This document shows, one piece after another, positions 1-6,244 of a stretch of DNA of 6,890 nucleotides. The first letter of the stretch is position 1. Each line of letters starts with the position of its first letter. A program made the translations under genes and the position numbers. The notes below the pieces were generated by a model. That model was not told where the DNA came from. It made no database searches and was given only the letters and a program-made list of their open reading frames with translations. The stretch spans positions 1 to 6,890 of the forward strand of contig CAMCFL010000167.1 of NCBI GenBank assembly GCA_945873715.1, in the 5' to 3' direction. Origin of the DNA: Akkermansia muciniphila. GTDB lineage: Bacteria; Verrucomicrobiota; Verrucomicrobiia; Limisphaerales; UBA9464.

Positions 1-71
1 CCTACAACGGTGCCAACCACCTCAAGATGCACCCCGTCCTCACCCACAAGGTCAGGCTCCCTTCCCGGCAT
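1..71 (-). CDS. Possible start of a gene cut by the left edge
   Basis: An open frame runs leftwards from an ATG at 69-71 to the window edge, about 23 codons, and reads MPGREPDLVGEDGVHLEVVG and onward. The acidic start followed by a Val-rich strand looks like the first beta strand of a real protein, but this is too short to assign a family. A GTG at 45-47 in the same frame is an alternative start. It is preceded by a purine-rich AAGGGAG (minus strand, 57-63) nine bases upstream, a better ribosome binding site than that of the ATG. It lies downstream of the helicase gene on the same strand, about 135 bases away. It could equally be chance open sequence. Confidence 0.3.
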   Translation of the reverse strand, partial: MPGREPDLVGEDGVHLEVVGTVV

Positions 72-206
72 GAATGGCCCCAAGCGCCCTCCCCATCTGC
101 GCCATCTGCGGATCACCCACTGCGGCTCCGGGATTCACGCCGTACGGCGGATACCTGCGGTCCTCAGCCGGACGGGCGGGCCGCCCATCCCCCCGTCCTG
201 GATGAC
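72..206. other. Gap downstream of the helicase gene
   Basis: I see no gene here. The gap contains a perfect 12-base palindrome, CGCCGTACGGCG, at 138-149 and a perfect 9-base tandem duplication, CCATCTGCG, at 93-101 and 102-110. A GGGCGG/CCGCCC self-complementary stretch near 174-186 has almost no loop and no following T-tract, so I do not call a terminator. Confidence 0.5.
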
Positions 207-2366
207 TCAGACCACTTCCACCGGGCAGGCCGGGATGGCGTCGAGGAAGGCCTGCCCATAGCGCTTGGTCAGCACCCGGTTGTCGAGCAACACGACAATC
301 CCATGGTCCGATTGCGCCCGGATGAGGCGTCCCACGCCCTGCCGGAACTTCAGGATCGCCTCGGGCAGGCTGAACTCGGAGAACGGATTCCCCCCCATGG
401 CCTCGATCCGTTCCAACCGGGCCTCCACCAGCGGATGATCGGGCACGGCGAAGGGCAGCCGGGTCAGGATCACGTTTGACAGGGCTTCCCCCGGGACATC
501 CACGCCCTGCCAGAAGCTCGCCGTGCCGAACAGGACCGAGTCCACGTCTTCCTTGAACCGCTGGAGCATGGTCGCCCGCGGCATGCCCGTGCCCTGCACG
601 AAGCATTCGATCCCCAACTCGGCGAAGAACCGTTCCATGCGCCCCGCCATGACCTGCATCAGGCGATTGCTGGTGAAGAGGACGAAGGCCTTGCCATGCG
701 TCTGCCGGATGAAATGGGCGATCCAGTGCTCCAGTGCATCCTCGTACCCGGCATCCCGCGGGTCCGGCATCTTGGACACCACATGCACCCGCATCTGCGA
801 GGCGTAGTCGAAGGGAGATCCCACCTGGACCTGTCGTGCCGATTCACCGCCCACCCGCCGCGCGACATAATCCAGCGCTCCGCGCGCCGTTGCCGCCGTC
901 CGCCCGCCGCCCGCGCTTCCCGTCCCCGCACCCGGCCGCGACGGCTCCTTCACCGCCAGCGTCGCGCTGGTCATGACCACCGTGGTCCCGGCTCCGAACA
1001 GGCGATCGCGCAGGTAGTCCGCCACGTCCACCGGGGCGGCATTCAACACCAGGTTGCGCTGGGTACGCCCGGTCCGTTCCACCCAGTAAACGTGTTCTTC
1101 GGCGTCTTGCTTGAGGAAGGCCTGAAGGGCCAGCTTCAAATCGACGATCCGACGGTTGCACTCCAGCAACTCCTCGCCGGTCTCGCGGTCCTCCGTCTTC
1201 TGCACGAGTTCCGCCACGGATCCACGCAGGGTTTCCAGCGCCAGCGTGAGGCGGTCCTCCACCAACTCGGGCCGGCGGATCCTCAACTCGGTCCAGGCGC
1301 GACGCCCGCCCTTGCCGTCCGCTTCTCCTTCCCGACGAACCTCCTGCGGCGCGCCGCCGGCGGCGGTCGCCGCGGCAGAAACCGCGAGCGAATCGCAGGC
1401 CTCCTCGACCGCACCGAAGAACTGTTCGGCCTGGGCGAGGGCGGTGGCGACCGCCTGGACATGGTCCGCGGCGCGCAGCGTGGTGAGCAGTCCCTTCTCC
1501 GTGCGGGGATTCCACAGGCGCTGGAGGTTGTAACGCATCTGCCCGCTGGAAACCGAGACGCCGATGTGACGGGCGGCCACCTGCTCCACCATGTGCGCCT
1601 CGTCGAAGATGACGAAGTCGTTCTTGAACAGCACCCCGCCCTCCTGGTCCGGGTCCACCCCGTTCAACAAGGTGAAGAACAGGGTGTGGTTCAGCACCAG
1701 CACGTCACTCGCCAGGATGCGTTGCCGCGCCCGCTGGAAGAAGCAGGTGCGCCCGGCCTTCGCGTAATCCGACGCATTCCCACAGCGCTTCGGCGTGCAC
1801 AGGCCGCGCTCGGAACAGACCTGCTCCCACACCCGGGGATCGGGCTCATGATCGAAATCGGAGAGCGACCCATCCTGCGTCTCTTCGCTCCAGTCCTTGA
1901 TCCGTCGCAGTTCGGCGACCTCCGGCGTGGTGAAGAGCGACTGGGCCTGTTGCATGGCCTTCTCGAGCCGGCGCGTGCACAGGTAGTTTCCTCGGCCCTT
2001 GAGCATCGAGAAACTGAACTCCAGCGGCAGGACCTGTTTCAGGACGGGCAGATCCTTTTCCACCAATTGCTCCTGCAGGTTGATCGTGTTGGTGCAGATC
2101 ACCGCCTTCTTCTTCCGGCGCACCGCAAACAGGATGGCCGGCACCAGGTACGCGAAGCTCTTTCCCACCCCGGTGCCCGCTTCCACCATCAGGTTCCCGC
2201 CCTCCACCAACGCCCGCGCCACTTCCATCGCCATCTGCTGCTGCTGACGTCGATACTCGAAATTCTGCGAGCCCGAGAACAGTCCCTCGGGTCCAAAGAT
2301 ATGCTCCACTTCCGCCACCAGGTCGGCGACGTCAGATCCCGCGGAAGGGTCGTTGGGTGCGATCAC
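207..2366 (-). CDS. dinG: DinG-type ATP-dependent DNA helicase (XPD-like, iron-sulfur)
   Basis: A superfamily 2 helicase of the DinG/YoaA/XPD group, which in characterised members unwinds DNA 5' to 3' and helps clear R-loops and damaged replication intermediates. The 719-residue length matches the usual DinG size. Visible motifs are Walker A AGTGVGKS (63-70), the DEAH box in FVIFDEAH (255-258), a VVMTSATLA motif in the middle, and motif VI QGVGRLIR (676-683). Between Walker A and the DEAH box lie cysteines at 130, 184, 190, 195 and 208. Four of these probably hold the 4Fe-4S cluster of the family, most likely 130, 190, 195 and 208. The start is GTG; an in-frame TAA sits only seven codons upstream, so no earlier start is possible. 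The Shine-Dalgarno signal is weak. Two Gly/Ala/Arg-rich stretches, one before the ELRIRRPEL segment and one after the SATLA motif, look like lineage-specific linkers. Choosing dinG over yoaA rests on length and overall pattern. Confidence 0.93.
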   Translation of the reverse strand: MIAPNDPSAGSDVADLVAEVEHIFGPEGLFSGSQNFEYRRQQQQMAMEVARALVEGGNLMVEAGTGVGKSFAYLVPAILFAVRRKKKAVICTNTINLQEQLVEKDLPVLKQVLPLEFSFSMLKGRGNYLCTRRLEKAMQQAQSLFTTPEVAELRRIKDWSEETQDGSLSDFDHEPDPRVWEQVCSERGLCTPKRCGNASDYAKAGRTCFFQRARQRILASDVLVLNHTLFFTLLNGVDPDQEGGVLFKNDFVIFDEAHMVEQVAARHIGVSVSSGQMRYNLQRLWNPRTEKGLLTTLRAADHVQAVATALAQAEQFFGAVEEACDSLAVSAAATAAGGAPQEVRREGEADGKGGRRAWTELRIRRPELVEDRLTLALETLRGSVAELVQKTEDRETGEELLECNRRIVDLKLALQAFLKQDAEEHVYWVERTGRTQRNLVLNAAPVDVADYLRDRLFGAGTTVVMTSATLAVKEPSRPGAGTGSAGGGRTAATARGALDYVARRVGGESARQVQVGSPFDYASQMRVHVVSKMPDPRDAGYEDALEHWIAHFIRQTHGKAFVLFTSNRLMQVMAGRMERFFAELGIECFVQGTGMPRATMLQRFKEDVDSVLFGTASFWQGVDVPGEALSNVILTRLPFAVPDHPLVEARLERIEAMGGNPFSEFSLPEAILKFRQGVGRLIRAQSDHGIVVLLDNRVLTKRYGQAFLDAIPACPVEVV

Positions 2367-2381
2367 GGCGTCAGACGAGAG

Positions 2382-2530
2382 TTACCAGTTGCCGGTTCCC
2401 AGTGGCCAGATCGGACCACGCGCCGGAGGGGCGAGCTCCGCGAGACCGAACCTTTGTCGCAGGCAGGCATCTGGAAACCAGGCTCTGGTAACTGGTTTCT
2501 GCAATCTGGGGACTGGCATCTGGCGACTGG
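2382..2530. repeat. Inverted pair of 7-base degenerate repeat tracts
   Basis: The 174-base gap between the methyltransferase stop and the helicase start is mostly short-period repeat. From 2468 to 2530, nine consecutive 7-base units lie exactly in phase, and seven of the nine have the form NNNCTGG (for example catctgg, taactgg, ggactgg, cgactgg). From 2382 to 2409 there are four more 7-base units of the opposite sense, NNNCCAG or near it (ttaccag, ttgccgg, ttcccag, tggccag). The two tracts flank a 58-base GC-rich core (2410-2467), so the whole is an imperfect inverted repeat that could fold as a long hairpin in the RNA. No gene, promoter or T-tailed terminator is evident. It resembles in concept the heptanucleotide short tandem repeats known from cyanobacteria; the sequence differs. 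Confidence 0.8.
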
Positions 2531-2540
2531 CATCTCTCCC

Positions 2541-3866
2541 TCACCATACCCGCGCCCACAGCAGCTTGAGGTACCAACTCTCCGGACAGTTCGACATCAC
2601 CGGATGATCCGCGCCGGCGGTGGTGCGGTCGATGAACTGGAGCTTGCGTCCCACGCGATGGGCCGCCCGGATCACCAGACGCTCGAACTCCTCCGCCGAA
2701 ACCTGTCCCGAACAGGAACAGGTGACCAGGATCCCACCGGGCTCGGTGATGACGATCCCCAGGCTGTTGAGGTCTTCGTACCGGATGAATCCCTCCTCCC
2801 GTTCCATCTCGTCCCGGCCATCGACCAGCTTGGGCGGATCCAGGATGACGACGTCGAACTTCTTGCCGTCCTTCCGCATCTGACGCGCGTACGCGTAGGC
2901 ATCGCAATGGATCCACTCGATCCGTTCCTGGTTGAGGTTGGCGTTGCGGCGCGCGAGCGCGATCACGTTCTCGTCCAGGTCCACCCCGGTGACTTCCGCC
3001 GCCTTGCCATCCACCTTCGCCGCAAGCGCAAATCCGCCGGTGTAACAGCACAGGTCCAACACCCGCTTCCCCGGCGTCCACCGCGCCAACTGCCGTCGGT
3101 TCTCCCGTTGATCACAGAAGAACCCCGTCTTGTGGCCCGTGGCAAAATCCACCTCGTACCGGATGCCATGCTCGCGGATGCGCACCGTCCGCACCGGATC
3201 GGAGGCTTGTTGCTCCGGCCGGATCCCTTCGTTGCGGGCAGCCGTCGGGTCCACGTTGATGACCGTCCGACTCGTCCCCAACCGGGCATGCAACCGGGCC
3301 AGGAGCGCCGGCAACCGACGCCAGATCCCCAGGCTATGGACCTGTACCGACAGGACGTCGGCGAACTTGTCGACGATCAGCCCGCCCAGCGAGTCGCCAT
3401 CGGAGTTGATCGCCCGGAAGGTGTCCGTCTGCGCAGGGAGATCCAGCGGGCCCAACCGAAGATCCAGTGCGTGATCGAGCAGGGTGAACAGGTGGGATTC
3501 CGGAACCGGATTCTCACCGTGGTACAACACCCGCAGGGGCACGCGGGAAGTGGGATTGAACAGGCCATTGCCGAAGAACCGGCCGTTCTTGTCGTACACA
3601 TTGACCCAGTCGCCTGCCGCCGCCCCGGGGGAGGCCGTATCCAGCATGGCCGGGTACAGCGACGGATGATAACTCCAGGTCCGGAGTTGAACCCACGGCT
3701 TCACCCAGTCCTTCGAGCCCACCGGCGGCCCGGAGGCCCGCCCCGGACCTCCCTGAGGGGGACCCGGATTCGGACGGCGCTGCGGATACGGTCTTTCTTG
3801 CACCCCGATGGCGTAGCGGTCCGCGACCCAAGGCGCAATCCACCATTCGTGGCCAGCCAGCGTCAC
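2541..3866 (-). CDS. RlmI-like PUA-domain SAM-dependent RNA methyltransferase
   Basis: A class I methyltransferase of the RlmI/YccW group; characterised members place a methyl group on C5 of a 23S rRNA cytosine. Counting from the GTG at 3864-3866 (441 residues), the PUA-like RNA-binding domain occupies roughly residues 55-125. The methyltransferase domain follows, with motif I VLDLCCYTGG (269-278), the acidic SAM-binding strand VTGVDLD, motif IV DPPK (343-346), a TCSCSG segment (382-387) typical of the family, and DHPV (420-423) near the C-terminus. The start is uncertain. GTG 3866 has the best ribosome binding site and gives a 54-residue Trp- then Pro/Arg-rich N-terminal extension. GTG at 3702-3704 gives 387 residues, close to the family size (E. 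coli RlmI is about 396), with AAGGA four bases upstream. The frame stays open further upstream into the 196-base repeats; I do not count that part as protein. Exact RNA target is inferred, so no symbol is given. Confidence 0.87.
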   Translation of the reverse strand: MTLAGHEWWIAPWVADRYAIGVQERPYPQRRPNPGPPQGGPGRASGPPVGSKDWVKPWVQLRTWSYHPSLYPAMLDTASPGAAAGDWVNVYDKNGRFFGNGLFNPTSRVPLRVLYHGENPVPESHLFTLLDHALDLRLGPLDLPAQTDTFRAINSDGDSLGGLIVDKFADVLSVQVHSLGIWRRLPALLARLHARLGTSRTVINVDPTAARNEGIRPEQQASDPVRTVRIREHGIRYEVDFATGHKTGFFCDQRENRRQLARWTPGKRVLDLCCYTGGFALAAKVDGKAAEVTGVDLDENVIALARRNANLNQERIEWIHCDAYAYARQMRKDGKKFDVVILDPPKLVDGRDEMEREEGFIRYEDLNSLGIVITEPGGILVTCSCSGQVSAEEFERLVIRAAHRVGRKLQFIDRTTAGADHPVMSNCPESWYLKLLWARVW

Positions 3867-3880
3867 CTCCCTTCCTCCCC
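3867..3880 (-). promoter_or_regulatory. Ribosome binding site supporting the GTG start at 3866
   Basis: On the minus strand this stretch reads GGGGAGGAAGGGAG. It includes GGAGG (3874-3878) seven bases before the GTG, an almost ideal Shine-Dalgarno sequence and spacing. It occupies precisely the bases between the repeat array and the proposed start codon. It is the main argument for the longer form of the methyltransferase. Such a purine run could also arise by chance, in which case translation would begin at 3704. Confidence 0.5.
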
Positions 3881-4359
3881 GTAGGCGTCGACGTGAGGAG
3901 ACTCTGACCTCCTTTCGCGCGCGACTCGGCCCACGGGCGTCCCGTGCCCGATTGAAGTGAGTCTCGTGACCTCGTCTCCTACGGGGTGGGGGGAGACCCT
4001 CACTCCATGGGGACGTACCCACGCCCATCCACGTTCCCCGCTACTCCCTAAATGCACCTGCTTCCATCGTCGCCTCGTAGGAGACGACGTCAGGAGGCTC
4101 TGACTTCCATTCGCGCGCGACTCGGCCCACGGGCGTCCCGTGCCCGATTGAAGTGAGTCTCGTGACCTCGTCTCCTACGGGGTGGGGGGAGACCCTCACT
4201 CCATGGGAACGTACCCACGCCCATCCACGTTCCCCGCCACTCCCTAAATGCACCTGCTTCCATCGTCGCCTCGTAGGCGTCGACGTGAGGAGACTCTGAC
4301 CTCCTTTCGCGCGCGACTCGGCCCACGGGCGTCCCGTGCCCGATTGAAGTGAGTCTCGT
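3881..4359. repeat. 196-base tandem repeat, 2.44 copies, with palindromic core
   Basis: Units begin at 3881, 4077 and 4273 (each with GTAGG), a period of exactly 196 bases; the third copy stops after 87 bases. Copies 1 and 3 are identical over those 87 bases, while copy 2 differs from them at six positions, all in the first 32 bases; copies 1 and 2 differ at two more sites in the remainder. In copy 2 the first 102 bases form an imperfect palindrome. GTAGGAGACGA (4077-4087) pairs perfectly with TCGTCTCCTAC (4168-4178), complementarity continues with mismatches for about 30 bases, and CACGGG-CGT-CCCGTG forms an inner hairpin. The other 94 bases of each unit are not palindromic. The array fills the gap from the tatD stop codon to the methyltransferase ribosome binding site. 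All three minus frames have open stretches here (for example MHLGS/MHLGG starts at 4057 and 4253), which I take as a by-product of the repeat, not genes. Confidence 0.93.
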
Positions 4360-5234
4360 CATCGGAGACCAGTGGAAGCCCCGAACAACCGTTCAAAGTT
4401 GGCTTCCACCCGCGCTCCCAGTGTCTCGGGGTCTTCCCCCAGAACTTCAGCCAGACCAGCCTGAATCGAGCCCAGATTGGCCGGATGATTCAAAGGACGC
4501 TCGTCCGTCGCGCCCGGCAACGGATAGGTCACGAAACAGGCCGGCGGCAATTGATCGGGTGCATCCGTCTCCACCAGCAACCGATCGGGCGGAATATGCC
4601 GGAACACCTCGCGTTGTCGGGCCTTCCGTTCGTGCAGGAAGTAACCGGGGAAGCTGAAGTACGCCCCCAACTTCGCGAAGTCCCGGACCAACTCCACCGG
4701 TCCGCCATAGCTGTGCAGGAGAAAGCCGGGAGGCAACCCTGCGTGCCCTCGCAGCAACTCCAGCAGGACGCCCCAGCACTGGAGACAGTGGATCGAGACG
4801 GGCAACTGGCGTCGGACCGCCACCTCCCACTGAAACCGGAACACCTCCACCTGTCGCTCGAACGGCGTGGGCTCGATCAAACCGAGGGCTGGAGCGAATC
4901 GGGACCTCATCGCAGGAGACTGCTCGAGGATCCATCGATCCAACCCGATCTCCCCCACGAACACTCCCGGCACCCGATCCAGCCAGCCTTCGAACTCCGC
5001 CTCCCAACCGGGCTGCTGTTCGTGGAGATACCACGGATGCCAACCGACGCTGGGGACGACCAGGTCCGGATGTGCCCGGGCCAACTGTTCCACTCCAGGC
5101 CAGTCCTCGGCAGAGGCCCCATTCACGCCCATCCGGCGCACGCCGGCCTGACGGGCTTCGTCGAGAACCCGATCCCGACACCCATCGAACCGCTCGTCCT
5201 GAAGGTGATTATGGGCGTCGAAGAATGTCTTCAT
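4359..5234 (-). CDS. tatD: TatD-family metal-dependent hydrolase (putative DNase)
   Basis: A TIM-barrel amidohydrolase-superfamily protein of the TatD family, whose characterised members are metal-dependent 3'-5' DNases in the cytoplasm; some relatives act on other substrates. The protein is 291 residues from the ATG at 5232-5234, chosen because FDAHNH, the first metal-binding strand, begins at residue 5. Expected metal ligands are all visible: H8 and H10, E95 in GEIGLD, H149 in SIHC, H174 in LLHSYGG, and D224 in ETDAPD. GWHP (64-67) and NHPANL (249-254) are further family marks. The segment between GEIGLD and the FERQ helix is about 18 residues longer than in E. coli TatD. The frame continues open upstream of the ATG for 92 codons, but that part is unlike the family and is rejected. 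Its TGA stop begins at the exact edge of the 196-base repeats. TatD-like substrate and function are inferred. Confidence 0.9.
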   Translation of the reverse strand: MKTFFDAHNHLQDERFDGCRDRVLDEARQAGVRRMGVNGASAEDWPGVEQLARAHPDLVVPSVGWHPWYLHEQQPGWEAEFEGWLDRVPGVFVGEIGLDRWILEQSPAMRSRFAPALGLIEPTPFERQVEVFRFQWEVAVRRQLPVSIHCLQCWGVLLELLRGHAGLPPGFLLHSYGGPVELVRDFAKLGAYFSFPGYFLHERKARQREVFRHIPPDRLLVETDAPDQLPPACFVTYPLPGATDERPLNHPANLGSIQAGLAEVLGEDPETLGARVEANFERLFGASTGLR

Positions 5235-5421
5235 CTTTCGCGACCCCGTAAGTCGCAGGCGCGGCGGCGAACTGCAACCCCGCCGGGCTTGGGTTTCTCC
5301 GGCCGTGGGGGCAGACGCGGAGAAGCGGAGTTCGATCCAGGCTTCGACCGTACCCCGGGCGCGGCAGCGTCCGTTGCCGCTTTTGCCCGCTCCCCCGCGC
5401 TGCCGATCGCCAAATCGCCCC

Positions 5422-5441
5422 CGCAGTTCACACCAACTGCG
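5422..5441. other. Stem-loop in the gap upstream of tatD
   Basis: CGCAGTT (5422-5428) and AACTGCG (5435-5441) form a perfect 7-base stem with a 6-base loop CACACC; allowing one bulged A it can be lengthened by three G-C pairs. It lies about 190 bases upstream of the tatD start. There is no T-run on either side, so intrinsic termination is not supported. It could be part of a degraded repeat or an RNA structure in the tatD leader. Confidence 0.35.
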
Positions 5442-5518
5442 AGGGAATCTCCTCCGCAAATCGTCAGGGCAATGGAGCATCGAAGATGTCCGCATTGCCC
5501 GCGGCCCCACTGTCTCCC

Positions 5519-5607
5519 GGACGCCGGAGGCGTCCCGGAGGGTAGCCGGTGGTCGTCGCGACCACCGGCACGTCGGCCCGAATCACCCATCGATCCCGGA
5601 GGGATCG
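5519..5607. repeat. Three consecutive stem-loops, probable intergenic repeat
   Basis: Three perfect hairpins stand in a row. The first is GGACGCC (5519-5525), loop GGA, GGCGTCC (5529-5535). The second is an 11-base stem GCCGGTGGTCG (5545-5555), loop TCG, then its complement (5559-5569). The third is CGATCCC (5591-5597), loop GGA, GGGATCG (5601-5607). The outer two share stem length and loop but have different stem sequences, as expected for selection on structure. No gene overlaps it. The arrangement is that of a REP-like dispersed element; from memory, similar 'cccggagggatc' blocks occur between genes of Verrucomicrobiota and Planctomycetota, which I cannot check here. It might also be a transcription terminator or RNA-protecting structure between the regulator and tatD. 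Confidence 0.7.
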
Positions 5608-5711
5608 CGCCACTTATCCGCGCCTCTGTGTCTCTGCGGGAGATCTTCCCCTCCTCTGAACGCGGAAGGCGTACGGGGTCCGCTCGGAGTTGGGCCGCCG
5701 GATTCCCCCGG

Positions 5712-6191
5712 TCACGGCGTGACCGCCAGGCGTTCGTCCTTGGCCTCGCCTGCCATCAGGATTCCCTGCTCCTTGTAGGCGCGCAGGACGAAATGGGTGG
5801 CGGTCGAAAGGACCCCCTGGAGCGTGGAGAGCTTCTCGGAGACGAACGCCGCCACCTCGCGCAGGTTGCCCCCCTCGACCTCCACCAAAAGATCGTATCC
5901 ACCCGACATCAGGTGACAGGAACGGACCTCGTCATGGCGGGCGATGCGTTCCGCGAGCTTGTCGAATCCGCCACCGCGCTCCGGCGTGATCTTCACCTCG
6001 ATGAGCGCACGGACGATGTCGCGCCCGAGCTTCTCCTCGTTCAGCACGGCACGATACCCGAGCAGGATTCCCGAGTCAGTGAGGTCCTTGAGACGCGCCC
6101 GTACTTCGGGCTCGGTGCAACCGAGCAATCCCGCGAGATGGGCGGGAGGAATCGAGGCGTCGTCATGCAGCAATTTCAGGAGCGGATCCAT
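5712..6191 (-). CDS. Lrp/AsnC-family transcriptional regulator
   Basis: A 159-residue protein of the usual Lrp/AsnC size. Residues 1-50 form a winged helix-turn-helix: IPPAHLAGLLGCTEPEVRAR has the recognition-helix pattern and is followed by LKDLTDSGILLGYRAVLN, the wing entry typical of the family. Residues 60-140 form the RAM (ligand-sensing, oligomerising) domain, with the DEVRSCHLMSGGYDLLVEV segment carrying the conserved Gly-Tyr-Asp of the family. Members bind small molecules, often amino acids, and control nearby metabolic genes. The ATG at 6189-6191 is chosen because the fold begins there and GGGGG precedes it closely; the frame stays open to 6263, but that would run into the inverted element. 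No metabolic partner gene lies next to it: tatD follows only after 477 bases, so the target and ligand are unknown. The C-terminal 15 residues are an extra tail. Confidence 0.9.
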   Translation of the reverse strand: MDPLLKLLHDDASIPPAHLAGLLGCTEPEVRARLKDLTDSGILLGYRAVLNEEKLGRDIVRALIEVKITPERGGGFDKLAERIARHDEVRSCHLMSGGYDLLVEVEGGNLREVAAFVSEKLSTLQGVLSTATHFVLRAYKEQGILMAGEAKDERLAVTP

Positions 6192-6244
6192 GCCCCCAGA
6201 GACAACCGGATCCGTCCTCTCGGAGGAAGCCCGATTTCTCTGTG

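Larger units (their letters stand above)
5235..5711. other. 477-base gap with hairpins, no supported gene
   Basis: No frame in this stretch looks like a protein: the open frames on both strands are Arg/Pro/Ser-rich and lack conserved-looking segments. The visible structure is the three stem-loop group at 5519-5607 and one further hairpin at 5422-5441. The stretch 5608-5660, with gcctctgtgtctctgcgg, is pyrimidine-rich and reminds me of dispersed intergenic repeats, but only one copy is present here. At the regulator's stop codon, CGGTCAC and GTGACCG (5709-5725) form a 7-base stem with a GGC loop but no T-tract follows on the minus strand, so it is a weak terminator candidate at best. Confidence 0.6.

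Noticed and set aside
138..149. CGCCGTACGGCG palindrome as an operator or terminator
   Set aside because: It has no loop, no T-tract and no clear promoter nearby; short perfect palindromes are common by chance in GC-rich DNA.
52..606. 184-codon minus-strand frame overlapping the helicase C-terminus
   Set aside because: It overlaps the helicase gene in another frame over most of its length and is Gly/Arg/Pro-rich without recognisable motifs.
696..3884. A 1062-codon open frame on the plus strand across the helicase and methyltransferase genes
   Set aside because: It is antisense to two clearly recognised genes and has no family-like motif. Long antisense frames are expected opposite GC-rich genes with strong third-position bias.
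4041..4253. Small minus-strand frames beginning MHLG at 4253 and 4057 within the 196-base repeats
   Set aside because: The 196-base unit is not a multiple of three, so the same peptide recurs in shifting frames and ends differently in each copy; there is no sign of selection on protein. Ribosome profiling could overturn this.
3881..4359. CRISPR array
   Set aside because: The repeats are 196 bases, directly adjoining and without unique spacers, and no cas gene is present.
5235..5510. 92-codon upstream extension of tatD
   Set aside because: The family fold starts at the ATG at 5234 with the FDAHNH strand, and the upstream part is low-complexity and runs through a hairpin-bearing gap.
5709..5725. 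Hairpin over the regulator stop codon as an intrinsic terminator
   Set aside because: The 7-base stem is followed on the minus strand by a run of G, not T, so it does not meet the usual pattern.
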